Source: Kangiella aquimarina DSM 16071 (GTDB taxonomy: Bacteria > Pseudomonadota > Gammaproteobacteria > Enterobacterales > Kangiellaceae). From it: a stretch of 64,000 bases of DNA. The translations under genes were made by a program, and so were the position numbers. Below are positions 15,839 through 23,692 of the stretch, one piece after another; position 1 is the stretch's first letter, and each line of letters starts with the position of its first letter. The notes beneath the pieces are model-generated. The model had not been told where the DNA came from, ran no database searches, and worked only from the letters and a program-made list of their open reading frames with translations. The DNA lies in contig NZ_KB893651.1 in assembly GCF_000374105.1 (NCBI RefSeq), positions 335,838-399,837 of the forward strand, read 5' to 3'.

Positions 15839-18061
15839 ATGTTAAAAACCATTCAAATGGGAAGTTGGTTAGTTTTTCCCGATAACAATAAGCTCAAGTT
15901 TCAGGATGAAGAGCACTACATTGAGCCTTTAGCAATGGAAGTGTTGGAGTATTTCCTTAAACACCCACAGCGTGTGGTGAGTCGAAATGAGCTTATTGAG
16001 TCAGTTTGGAAAGGTAGGGTCGTTGGTGACCACTCTGTTTACCGGATAATTAATAAATTACGACAGATACTGGCTAAAGACTCTCAGCAGGAATATATCA
16101 AAACCATAAGGAAAAAAGGCTACCAGTTGGTATGTCATGTTGAGCTGGTAGGGCCCATTGATGAATTTGACAGTGAACCTTCGAGCCTTGTGGATAATAA
16201 ATCTGCGGATAAGTTTTCTCGGCAACAAATCGGCTCTACTATTAATGATGAACAGAGCGTTGAAGGTAGTGCTTTTGCTAAAGTGGGCAAAGCTGAAACT
16301 GTGAAAAGAACACAGCTTTGGCGCAAAGTCATAAATTGGACGCTCATATTTTTAGTTGCCATTTTATTTGGTTCTTTTTCAGTAAAGTTGTATTACTACC
16401 TCAGCATCAATAGCTATAAAAGCTCGACACCATTAATTACATTAGATGGCTCAATTAAGGATCCGAGCTTCTCTCCTGACGGCCAATTGATAGCCTTCAG
16501 CTACCGCAAAAGTATCGAAGATGATTGGGATATTTATGTCGAGTCATTGAAAGATGGTCGGTTATATCAGATTACCGACGACGAAACCGATGAATTAAAA
16601 CCTTCGTGGGCACCAGATGGAAGTAAGGTAGCCATTCTTCGTTATGACAATAAGCGATGCATGATAGATGTTGTCGCTATACCTTTGCTGACATCCACTA
16701 CCTTTAATTCAAAAAACCATGAAGCAACCACATTGCTCCAATGTTCAGGAGTATTGCAACATAACGACGTGGAATGGGGGAAAGCAGGGCGATATCTCTA
16801 TTTTACCAGCGCAGTTTCAAAAATATCTCCTTTGCAGGTGTTTCGTCTTACTATATCGACAGGCAAGACTGAACAGTTAACCAATTATACTCAAGGAAAA
16901 ACCAGAGGTGCATTGGGTATCAGGTTATCACCAGATAACACTAAACTGGCTGTGTTGAAAGATGTCAATTGGCGAAATAGTCGAATTGATTTGTTAGATT
17001 TAGCTAACAATAAAATTGAAACGGCTCGAAACCTAGTAGGCTGGAACCGGTATTTTGACTGGTCTACTGACAGCAATACACTTATCTATAACCGAAACTC
17101 TACCGAAATTGATGCTTATAGTATTTCCATAGGTGTGGAAAGAAATATTGCAAAAAGTCTTGAGACCGTTTCATTTCCCGTACACTCTCCAGTTAAAAAT
17201 GAGTTAGCCGTGGTTACAGGTCGTAAAGTAGTGAATATCGTAACAGAACCATTAGAGGACAATTTAACTAGCGGGAAGTCACCCTTAACGGTTATTTCAT
17301 CAAGCTCTATCGATAATTATGCTGAATATGCCAATACTTCAGATAGAATTGCATTTGTTTCGCGGCGAACTGGAGAGCCTCAGATCTGGCTAAAAAATAT
17401 AGACGGCAGTGAGAAGCAACTTACTCATTTTGAATCGAACTTTGATATAAGACGATTGAGATGGTCGCCTGAAGACCGATACATTCTATTTATCCATAAT
17501 CAGTTAATCTATCAGTTATCCGTAGATAGCCTAAAACTTAAAGTCCTTTATAAAGCACAACCAGGGGAATCAATCGAGGGAGAGTCATGGAGTCATGATG
17601 GGCAGTCAATTTTATTCTCTTCTGATAAGGACGGTGATTGGCAGATATACAAACGCTCGTTGTTTGCTGATGAAAAACAATTAGAAGTTGAGCAAATTAC
17701 AGAGAAGGGTGGGTACGCTGCTTTTGAATCAGATGACGGACTAGGCATTTTTTACCTGAAGTATCATACAGCGGGGCTATGGTTTAAATCTTATGACACT
17801 AAAGGCGAGATCAGAATAGTTGATAACATTGATGTCTTTAGCTGGAACAGTATGTACCTCAGGAAAAACAATATCTATTACCTTTCTAATGACTACCCCA
17901 AGATGAGTGTTTATCGTTATGACCTGAATCAGAACAAAGCATTTTTCATTCAGAATTACTATGGCTCTCCTTGGCTACTGTCTGTTTCGCATAATGCGGA
18001 CAAAATACTTTATCAACGGCATACGCAAGCACAATCATCCATGATCTTATTAAAGCCTTGA
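15839..18061 (+). CDS. ToxR/CadC-type membrane transcriptional regulator with periplasmic beta-propeller
   Basis: This is 740 aa. Residues 1-105 form an OmpR/PhoB-type winged helix (RVVSRNELIESVWKGRVV, then YRIINKLRQIL and TIRKKGYQLV). A variable linker follows, then one transmembrane helix at about 164-190 (INWTLIFLVAILFGSFSVKL). The rest is a periplasmic beta-propeller built of TolB/PD40-like repeats (PSFSPDGQLIAFSY, PSWAPDGSKVAIL, SWSHDGQSILFSSDKDGDW). Such one-component regulators sense an envelope signal and act directly on DNA. Its closest candidate target is the divergent secreted protein. No good Shine-Dalgarno sequence precedes the ATG. Confidence 0.88.
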   Translation: MLKTIQMGSWLVFPDNNKLKFQDEEHYIEPLAMEVLEYFLKHPQRVVSRNELIESVWKGRVVGDHSVYRIINKLRQILAKDSQQEYIKTIRKKGYQLVCHVELVGPIDEFDSEPSSLVDNKSADKFSRQQIGSTINDEQSVEGSAFAKVGKAETVKRTQLWRKVINWTLIFLVAILFGSFSVKLYYYLSINSYKSSTPLITLDGSIKDPSFSPDGQLIAFSYRKSIEDDWDIYVESLKDGRLYQITDDETDELKPSWAPDGSKVAILRYDNKRCMIDVVAIPLLTSTTFNSKNHEATTLLQCSGVLQHNDVEWGKAGRYLYFTSAVSKISPLQVFRLTISTGKTEQLTNYTQGKTRGALGIRLSPDNTKLAVLKDVNWRNSRIDLLDLANNKIETARNLVGWNRYFDWSTDSNTLIYNRNSTEIDAYSISIGVERNIAKSLETVSFPVHSPVKNELAVVTGRKVVNIVTEPLEDNLTSGKSPLTVISSSSIDNYAEYANTSDRIAFVSRRTGEPQIWLKNIDGSEKQLTHFESNFDIRRLRWSPEDRYILFIHNQLIYQLSVDSLKLKVLYKAQPGESIEGESWSHDGQSILFSSDKDGDWQIYKRSLFADEKQLEVEQITEKGGYAAFESDDGLGIFYLKYHTAGLWFKSYDTKGEIRIVDNIDVFSWNSMYLRKNNIYYLSNDYPKMSVYRYDLNQNKAFFIQNYYGSPWLLSVSHNADKILYQRHTQAQSSMILLKP

Positions 18062-18080
18062 GTCCTACAACTCAAGGCCT
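18051..18080. terminator. Hairpin terminator shared by regulator and small secreted protein genes
   Basis: A perfect 9-bp stem GCCTTGAGT (18055-18063) / ACTCAAGGC (18070-18078) overlaps the regulator stop codon. The T-rich flank lies on the minus-strand side, so it best fits as a terminator for the small minus-strand gene. Confidence 0.6.
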
Positions 18081-18090
18081 TAGTACAATC

Positions 18091-18288
18091 TTAGTTTTCG
18101 CTACAAAAAATATTAAATAAGCGACACATAAAGCTTCGTTCTGATGTGTCTTCACCATCATTACCAGTACCTGGCTCATCCACCCTTTGTTCAACTGGGT
18201 TGATCGTAGCAAAGCGGGCTTCATCCTGAGCTACCCCAAAACCTAAACCAAACATAAATACTATAAGTAATACATACATTGATTTCAT
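18091..18288 (-). CDS. Small secreted peptide, unknown
   Basis: This is 65 aa. It has a clear Sec signal peptide (MKSMYVLLIVFMFGLGFGVA), then a mature peptide of about 45 residues that is acidic in the middle (EPGTGNDGEDTSERS) and ends FMCRLFNIFCSEN with two cysteines five residues apart (CRLFNIFC). AGGAGAAG lies about 6 bases before the ATG, which strongly supports a real gene. It converges on the membrane regulator. No family recognised. It could be an envelope peptide related to the regulator's signal, but that is only inferred from position. Confidence 0.65.
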   Translation of the reverse strand: MKSMYVLLIVFMFGLGFGVAQDEARFATINPVEQRVDEPGTGNDGEDTSERSFMCRLFNIFCSEN

Positions 18289-18667
18289 TGAACTTCTCCT
18301 ACAGCTAATATTGTTATATGGATTATGGCCTCGTGTGAGGCGAGAATTAGCTTAAAGCCATGGAGGTTGCTTGACCAGCAGCAGTTGTTAATCTTTAGTT
18401 AATGAAAAGTTAAGCACTAGTAAGAAGGTGCCGTTAAGCAGGAGTCATCAAGGCTATGTGGTTTATCTTTAGAGGGTTTTAAGGTATTTTACTGCGTTGC
18501 ATAGAGCATATTATTACAATGGCTGGGCTATAGGTGATGTCAAGTGCTAATGGTTTTCATCAGGCTGCTGGCGTTACAGCTGGAAAAGATTCTTTCTATA
18601 TGCTAAAAAGTCTTTGAGAATCGACCTCTTACCAGTTACTAAGAACTATTAATTACGGGGATAGCTG
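18289..18667. other. Intergenic region before fadR, no gene seen
   Basis: This 379-bp region separates the small secreted gene (-) and fadR (+). I find no convincing ORF, tRNA or terminator. TCTTACCAGTT at 18627-18637 resembles one half of a FadR operator, but the other half is poor. GGGGATAG at 18657-18664 may serve as the fadR ribosome-binding site. Confidence 0.5.
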
Positions 18668-19390
18668 ATGGTTTCAACAGCTAAGGCGTTAACGCCTGCT
18701 GCATTCGCAGAACAATATATCGTTGAATCAATATGGAACGGCAAGTTTGCCGCCGGAACTATTTTGCCCGCTGAGCGCGAGTTGGCGGAAATTATTGGGG
18801 TGACGCGCACAACATTAAGAGAAGTTTTACAACGCTTGGCGAGGGATGGGTGGTTAACCATTCAGCACGGCAAGCCAACTAAAGTGAATGATATCTGGCA
18901 ATCGGCCACATTGAATGTGCTTGACACCTTAATCACTTTGGACGATGAAGGCTCCATGAAGTTGGCTGATGACCTTTTGCAGGCCAGAACCTCAATTGCC
19001 AGCATTTTCTTACGTCAGGCAGTAAAGAATAATCCAGAAAAGTTATTAGAAGTGCTTAAAGAGCTTGATGGTGTTAACAACGACGCTGATGGCTACATTG
19101 ACTTTGATTGGCACTTTCACCATACCGCTACCCGAGCTTCAGGGAATCCAATATACACCTTGATGCTCAATGGCTTTGAAGCAATTTATTATAAGCTTGG
19201 CCGGTTTTATTTTGGCTGGGAGCAGACCAGAAAACTGGCGTATCAATATTATAAAGACCTTGAAGTGGCGATTGGCAAGGGTGATGCTGAACAGGTGGTC
19301 AAAATCCTTTGGGATTATGGTCATGAGAGCGGTGAGCTCTGGAATAAGGCCAAATCAGAGTTAAAAAGTTTTAGTGAGTTAGGTGCATAA
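18668..19390 (+). CDS. fadR: Fatty-acid metabolism regulator FadR (GntR family)
   Basis: This is 240 aa, the length of E. coli FadR (239). The N-terminal winged helix is nearly that of the enterobacterial/vibrio protein (ILPAERELAEIIGVTRTTLR, then EVLQRLARDGWLTIQHGKPT). The C-terminal acyl-CoA-binding FadR-C domain follows (DFDWHFHHTATRASGNPIYT, LNGFEAIYYKLGRFYF). FadR represses beta-oxidation genes and activates fabA/fabB; long-chain acyl-CoA releases it. The next gene is a lipase with a FadR-like box in front, suggesting a local target. The ATG is preceded by GGGG about 7 bases away. Confidence 0.95.
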   Translation: MVSTAKALTPAAFAEQYIVESIWNGKFAAGTILPAERELAEIIGVTRTTLREVLQRLARDGWLTIQHGKPTKVNDIWQSATLNVLDTLITLDDEGSMKLADDLLQARTSIASIFLRQAVKNNPEKLLEVLKELDGVNNDADGYIDFDWHFHHTATRASGNPIYTLMLNGFEAIYYKLGRFYFGWEQTRKLAYQYYKDLEVAIGKGDAEQVVKILWDYGHESGELWNKAKSELKSFSELGA

Positions 19391-19392
19391 AA

Positions 19393-19409
19393 TACTGGTA
19401 AGTCCACTT
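19393..19409 (+). promoter_or_regulatory. Candidate FadR operator
   Basis: TACTGGTAAGTCCACTT matches the FadR 17-bp palindrome AACTGGTCNGACCAGTT at 12 of the 16 specified positions, with the conserved TGGT and CCA halves in phase. It lies 3 bases after fadR and 100 bases before the lipase ATG. Confidence 0.5.
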
Positions 19410-19509
19410 GCATAAAACCACTGTAAAAGAGTAGGATTGGGGTAATTCTGCATATAAACAAAACGAATAACGGCCTCATTTGCCGTTTATACCGAATGGG
19501 AGTTAAGAG

Positions 19510-21651
19510 ATGAAAAAAGCTTTATACGGAGTCGCGCTGTTAAGCAGCATGATTTTGACGGCTTGTACTGACGGTCCAGAAGAACCAAAAATTCCGGGTA
19601 TTGGTGAAGGTAGTACTAAACTAGTTGCGCCAGTATTTGCACCAGGTAATGGCGAAATACCAGTACCTAATGATTTGTTATTTAGTGGGACTGCTGATTT
19701 AACTCTTAACATACCAACAGCTGATCCGACTGATATGTCTAACCCACAAAATGCCATTAGTGCATTAGATGGTTGGTCAACACATGCGCCATTCAGCATT
19801 GAATTCCGTGGAGCGATTGACGGCTCTACAGTTGCCCCAGGTCAGAATGTTCGTTTGTTCAAAGTATCTGTTAATCGGCCTGAAGCGATTGCAGGAACAG
19901 GCATTCCAGCACCGACTGGCCCAGTAACAGGTGTTGAAGCCGAATTGGTTGCCGGCGTGGATTTCGTAGCAGTGCCTGCAAGCGAAACCTCTATCGGAGT
20001 TGTTCCGTTAAGGCCATTTGAACCACAGGCAAGTTACATGGTTGTTGTGACCAATGGCATTTCTGATGCTAATGGTAACCCTGTTATTTCTGATGCCCAG
20101 TTCTCAATTGTTAAATCACCAGATCCAATCGATCCAGGAAGTGCTACTGCTGGGCTAGAGCCTGTTCGTCAGTTGACACAGGCGATGCTAGCAGCTTCTG
20201 CGAGTGCCGGAATTGATAGTGATGATGTTGTTTTAACCTACCAGTTTACAGTTCAATCTGTTGCTAATGCATTAGTCTCAGCTAATAATGCTTATGTTCA
20301 GATAGCAGCGGATCAAGGTTTACGGCCAGCCTCTAGTTTCTCTAGCTTGTTTACTGATACAGCACCATTTACAGGTATTGGCGCAGCAAACTTGTATAAA
20401 GGTGAAGTGACGCTTCCTTATTTGCTTACAGCTCCTACATTGGAGAACCCAACAGCTGTATTAAATAGCCCATGGGTTGGTGCTGATCAAATTCCTACAC
20501 CGGGTGGCCCAATCGCCAATCCACTGGCTGGTGCTCCAATTACATATGCAAACCCATTAGCACAAAAAACAGGTGATGAAACGGTTCCTTTGTTAGTGTC
20601 TTTACCTAAAGACCCGGGTTGTGCCAAACCTTATCCTGTAATGATTTTCCAACACGGGATTACCAGTAATCGTACTGCGATGTTAGGTATTGCTGATACT
20701 ATGGCTGGTGCCTGTACTGCTGTGGTTGCGATGGATTTACCTTTGCACGGTATTGCAGCTGATAACCCTGTGCATTTAGGCTTACAACAAGCCAGTGGTG
20801 GTGCTATAGGTATCTTCGAAGGCTACACTCCGGGTGATGTGCGTGAGCGTACTTTTGGTGTTGACTATATTGATAACGATACATCAGCTCCAGGTCCTGA
20901 CACTATTCCAGATGCTTCAGGCGCACACACAATCAACTTAACTAACCTGCTTGTTTCGCGTGACAATTTACGTCAGGCAGTTCTAGACCTTTTAGTACTA
21001 GAAGAAGCTATCCCAGCAATGGACGTAGATGGTGATACCCAGCCTGACTTCGATGCTAATAACATCAGCTTTATGGGGCATTCATTGGGTGGTATTGCTG
21101 GCTCAAAATATATTGGCTTAACAGACAAAGTTAAAGTAAGCGTGCAGGCCACAACCTCTGGCAGTATCGCTCAAATGTTAGATGGTTCAGCATCCTTTAG
21201 CCCACGTATCCGTGCTGGTCTTGCAGCTGCCTCAGGGGTTCCAGTTGATGATCCAGCATTTGAATCTGCAGTTTTAGCACCATTCCTGTTTGCAGCTCAG
21301 ACAGTTGTAGATTCTGGTGACCCTGTAAATTATGCGACTCTGGCTCAGGCATTGGATATTCCAACGCTGGCATTGCAAGTGCAAAATGACCAAGTTGTTC
21401 CAAATCAGGTGGCAGGTGCGCCGTTAGCCGGTAACATCCCACATGCGGCACTATTTGGCTTACCAACCGTAACAGAATCAACGGCAACTGATCGTGCTTT
21501 CTTGAAATATGTGTCTGGTGACCATGCTTCTCCATTAAGTCCTGCAGCCGATGCAGCGGTAACAGTTTCTATGCAAACTGCTATTGCTAACTTCATTGCT
21601 TCAGGTGGTACGCAGGTTGTGGTAAATGATCCAAGTTTGGTTGAACCATAA
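19510..21651 (+). CDS. VolA/Pla-1/Cef-type surface lipase lipoprotein
   Basis: This is 713 aa. It has a lipoprotein signal peptide with lipobox LTAC (Cys at residue 19), followed by a linker and the N-terminal domain of bacterial virulence-factor lipases (KLVAPVFAPGNGEIPVPNDL, then LLFSGTADLTLNIP; Ig-like region PFEPQASYMVVVTNGISDANG). The alpha/beta-hydrolase part carries MIFQHGITSNR and the nucleophile elbow GHSLGG with Ser525. Known relatives are Vibrio VolA and Aeromonas Pla-1, (lyso)phospholipases that release fatty acids at the cell surface. GGGAG lies before the ATG. Its position directly behind fadR and a FadR-like box fits a fatty-acid scavenging role. It ends at a strong terminator. 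Confidence 0.88.
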   Translation: MKKALYGVALLSSMILTACTDGPEEPKIPGIGEGSTKLVAPVFAPGNGEIPVPNDLLFSGTADLTLNIPTADPTDMSNPQNAISALDGWSTHAPFSIEFRGAIDGSTVAPGQNVRLFKVSVNRPEAIAGTGIPAPTGPVTGVEAELVAGVDFVAVPASETSIGVVPLRPFEPQASYMVVVTNGISDANGNPVISDAQFSIVKSPDPIDPGSATAGLEPVRQLTQAMLAASASAGIDSDDVVLTYQFTVQSVANALVSANNAYVQIAADQGLRPASSFSSLFTDTAPFTGIGAANLYKGEVTLPYLLTAPTLENPTAVLNSPWVGADQIPTPGGPIANPLAGAPITYANPLAQKTGDETVPLLVSLPKDPGCAKPYPVMIFQHGITSNRTAMLGIADTMAGACTAVVAMDLPLHGIAADNPVHLGLQQASGGAIGIFEGYTPGDVRERTFGVDYIDNDTSAPGPDTIPDASGAHTINLTNLLVSRDNLRQAVLDLLVLEEAIPAMDVDGDTQPDFDANNISFMGHSLGGIAGSKYIGLTDKVKVSVQATTSGSIAQMLDGSASFSPRIRAGLAAASGVPVDDPAFESAVLAPFLFAAQTVVDSGDPVNYATLAQALDIPTLALQVQNDQVVPNQVAGAPLAGNIPHAALFGLPTVTESTATDRAFLKYVSGDHASPLSPAADAAVTVSMQTAIANFIASGGTQVVVNDPSLVEP

Positions 21652-21675
21652 ACTGTAAGTCTTTAGACTTTTAAG

Positions 21676-21700
21676 AAGCCCTCGAAAGAGGGCTTTTTTT
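21676..21700 (+). terminator. Intrinsic terminator after lipase
   Basis: GCCCTC (21678-21683), GAAA tetraloop, GAGGGC (21688-21693), then T7. Confidence 0.92.
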
Positions 21701-21774
21701 ATGTCTGATAAATAGGAGTTGATGCCATATAGCCATTAACCGTTTACTGTTATACCTTTAGCTTCGTCGGTGTT

Positions 21775-21792
21775 AAAATAGCCAGCTATTTT
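21775..21792 (+). promoter_or_regulatory. Perfect 18-bp palindromic element upstream of sohB
   Basis: AAAATAGC-CA-GCTATTTT is an exact dyad about 65 bases upstream of the sohB start. TAAAAT inside its left arm could be a -10. It may be an operator, or a promoter with flanking symmetry. Confidence 0.35.
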
Positions 21793-21856
21793 GTGCCTTG
21801 AGGCCAGACAGGTTCAGGCATGGCAAAAATTGATAGTCTGACATTCGGAGAATGAC

Positions 21857-23014
21857 TTGGAATTTTTAAGCGAATACGGTTTATTTTTACTAAAAACAGC
21901 CACTATTGCTGTCGTTATCATCATTATTATCAGTTTGTTGATCAGTGCCGGTCAAAGACAGCGCTCATCCAGCAAAGGCGACATCAAGGTCGTAAACCTT
22001 GGTGAATCCATTAAAGATAATAGTCAGTCCATAAAGAATGAAATTCTGACCAATGCTGAGTACAAGCAGCTGGTTAAAGAAGAAAAAGAGCGTGAGAAGC
22101 AGCAGGAAAAAGAAGCCAAGCAAAAGCTGAAACAGGCCAAAAAATCAACAGGTAAGCAACTGGCTGATTCTAGCGTTAGCGTTGAACCCTCTATCACTGA
22201 AAAAGACGATAATGAGACTGAAGCGCTATCGACAACCGAAGAAAGCACCGAAAGCCCACGAAGAATGTACGTTATTGACTTTGATGGTGATATTCATGCT
22301 ACAGGCGTGGACTCATTACGCGAAGAAGTAACCGCTATATTAGCCACGGCAAATAAGGGTGATGAGGTTATGGTTCGTCTGGAAAGCCCTGGTGGCCTAG
22401 TGCATAGCTATGGTCTGGCGGCCTCTCAATTGAAACGAGTACGTGATGCAGGTTTAAAATTGACTATAGCGGTTGACCAGGTTGCTGCTAGCGGTGGTTA
22501 CATGATGGCCTGTGTGGCGGATGAGTTAGTTGCAGCACCATTTGCAGTTGTTGGCTCAATTGGTGTCGTTGCGGAAATTCCAAACTTTAATCGCTTATTG
22601 CAAAAAGCCAATATTGATTATGAGCAACATACTGCCGGCCAATATAAGCGAACTTTGACTATGTTTGGTCAGAACACAACGGTAGCTCGCGAGAAGTTTA
22701 AGCAGGAACTTGAGGAGACGCATCAGCTCTTTAAAACGTTTATTCATGAGAATCGTCCTAACCTTGACCTTGATAAGGTTGCAACCGGTGAGCACTGGTA
22801 TGGGCGTCAGGCTTTTGAGCTAGGGTTGGTAGACAAGATTCAGACAAGTGATGATGTTATTCTTGATGCGCTTAACTCTATGGATGTGTATTCCATTAAG
22901 TACGAAATTCGTAAGCCATTGACTGAGCGTTTGTCGGTCAACCTGTATCAGGCAATGGACAAGTTTGTTCTACGTTGGATTCAGCGTTCCTCACAGACCA
23001 ATATATTTAAGTAA
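21857..23014 (+). CDS. sohB: Inner-membrane serine protease SohB (S49)
   Basis: This is 385 aa, longer than E. coli SohB (349). The start is TTG at 21857, chosen because GGAG lies 6 bases before it and the protein then begins MEFLSEYGLFLLK, like other SohB proteins. One N-terminal membrane helix is followed by a charged, coiled-coil-like stretch (about 65-130, KEEKEREKQQEKEAKQKLKQ) that accounts for the extra length. The S49 protease domain has the nucleophile in VAASGGYMMACVAD (Ser212) and the general-base Lys region near HTAGQYKRTLTMFG. SohB is a SppA-like periplasm-facing peptidase. The downstream methyltransferase gene starts 13 bases after the stop. Confidence 0.92.
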   Translation: MEFLSEYGLFLLKTATIAVVIIIIISLLISAGQRQRSSSKGDIKVVNLGESIKDNSQSIKNEILTNAEYKQLVKEEKEREKQQEKEAKQKLKQAKKSTGKQLADSSVSVEPSITEKDDNETEALSTTEESTESPRRMYVIDFDGDIHATGVDSLREEVTAILATANKGDEVMVRLESPGGLVHSYGLAASQLKRVRDAGLKLTIAVDQVAASGGYMMACVADELVAAPFAVVGSIGVVAEIPNFNRLLQKANIDYEQHTAGQYKRTLTMFGQNTTVAREKFKQELEETHQLFKTFIHENRPNLDLDKVATGEHWYGRQAFELGLVDKIQTSDDVILDALNSMDVYSIKYEIRKPLTERLSVNLYQAMDKFVLRWIQRSSQTNIFK

Positions 23015-23027
23015 GTCTATAAGATTT

Positions 23028-23690
23028 ATGGATTTTGAGTTCTGGGATAATTGTTGGCAACGAGAGTCTCAGCCATTTCATCTGGCTGAGGCGCACACCT
23101 TTCTGGTGAAATATGTTCAGCAACTATTTTCAGCTGAGCATAAAGTCTTTGTTCCCTTGTCGGGAAAGTCACTCGATTTACTTTTTCTTGAAGAGCAGGG
23201 CTTCTATCCTGTAGGGGTTGAGTTCAACCCGAAGGCTGTTCACAAATTTATTGATGAGAATAAGCTAGAGTTGGAGCACAAAGAGTGGAAGTCCGAAAGT
23301 GGTAAGCCACTCGTTTGTTACCAAAACCAATCAATGCAAGTGTGGCTAGCAGATTTTTTCGATGTCTCCAGTAAGCATGTTGGTAAGTTCAAACAGGTCT
23401 ATGACCGTGCAGCCTTTATAGCCCTTCCTGAACCGATGCGTCAGGATTATGCCAATCATTTGATGTCACTGCTTGAAGATAATGCAACCATACTGTTAGT
23501 AACTATGGATTACGACCCTGATGAAATGTCAGGCCCTCCATTCCACATTACTCTCGAAGAAATCAAGCAGCAATTCCCTGGTGGACAGGCTGAGGAATTA
23601 TGCCGTTGCAGTCTGTTGGATAGCCATCCACGATGGAAGGAATTACAGCTTAGTCGTCTTGATGAAGTTTTATATAAAATTACGTTTTAA
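23028..23690 (+). CDS. tpm: Thiopurine S-methyltransferase (TPMT family)
   Basis: This is 220 aa, a SAM-dependent class I methyltransferase of the TPMT family. Visible hallmarks are FWDNCWQRESQPFHL at the N-terminus, VFVPLSGKSLDLLFLEEQGF (SAM-binding loop), VGVEFNPKAV, and YDRAAFIALPEPMRQDYANH. Bacterial members methylate thiopurines and have been linked to selenium and tellurium oxyanion detoxification. ATG 23028 is preferred; the frame is open further upstream into sohB, but family similarity begins at MDFEFWDNCW. The next gene begins 2 bases after its stop. Confidence 0.93.
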   Translation: MDFEFWDNCWQRESQPFHLAEAHTFLVKYVQQLFSAEHKVFVPLSGKSLDLLFLEEQGFYPVGVEFNPKAVHKFIDENKLELEHKEWKSESGKPLVCYQNQSMQVWLADFFDVSSKHVGKFKQVYDRAAFIALPEPMRQDYANHLMSLLEDNATILLVTMDYDPDEMSGPPFHITLEEIKQQFPGGQAEELCRCSLLDSHPRWKELQLSRLDEVLYKITF

Positions 23691-23692
23691 TT

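Noticed and set aside
18627-18637. FadR half-site before fadR
   Set aside because: Only the ACCAGTT half matches; the other half is essentially random, so it is not called as an operator.
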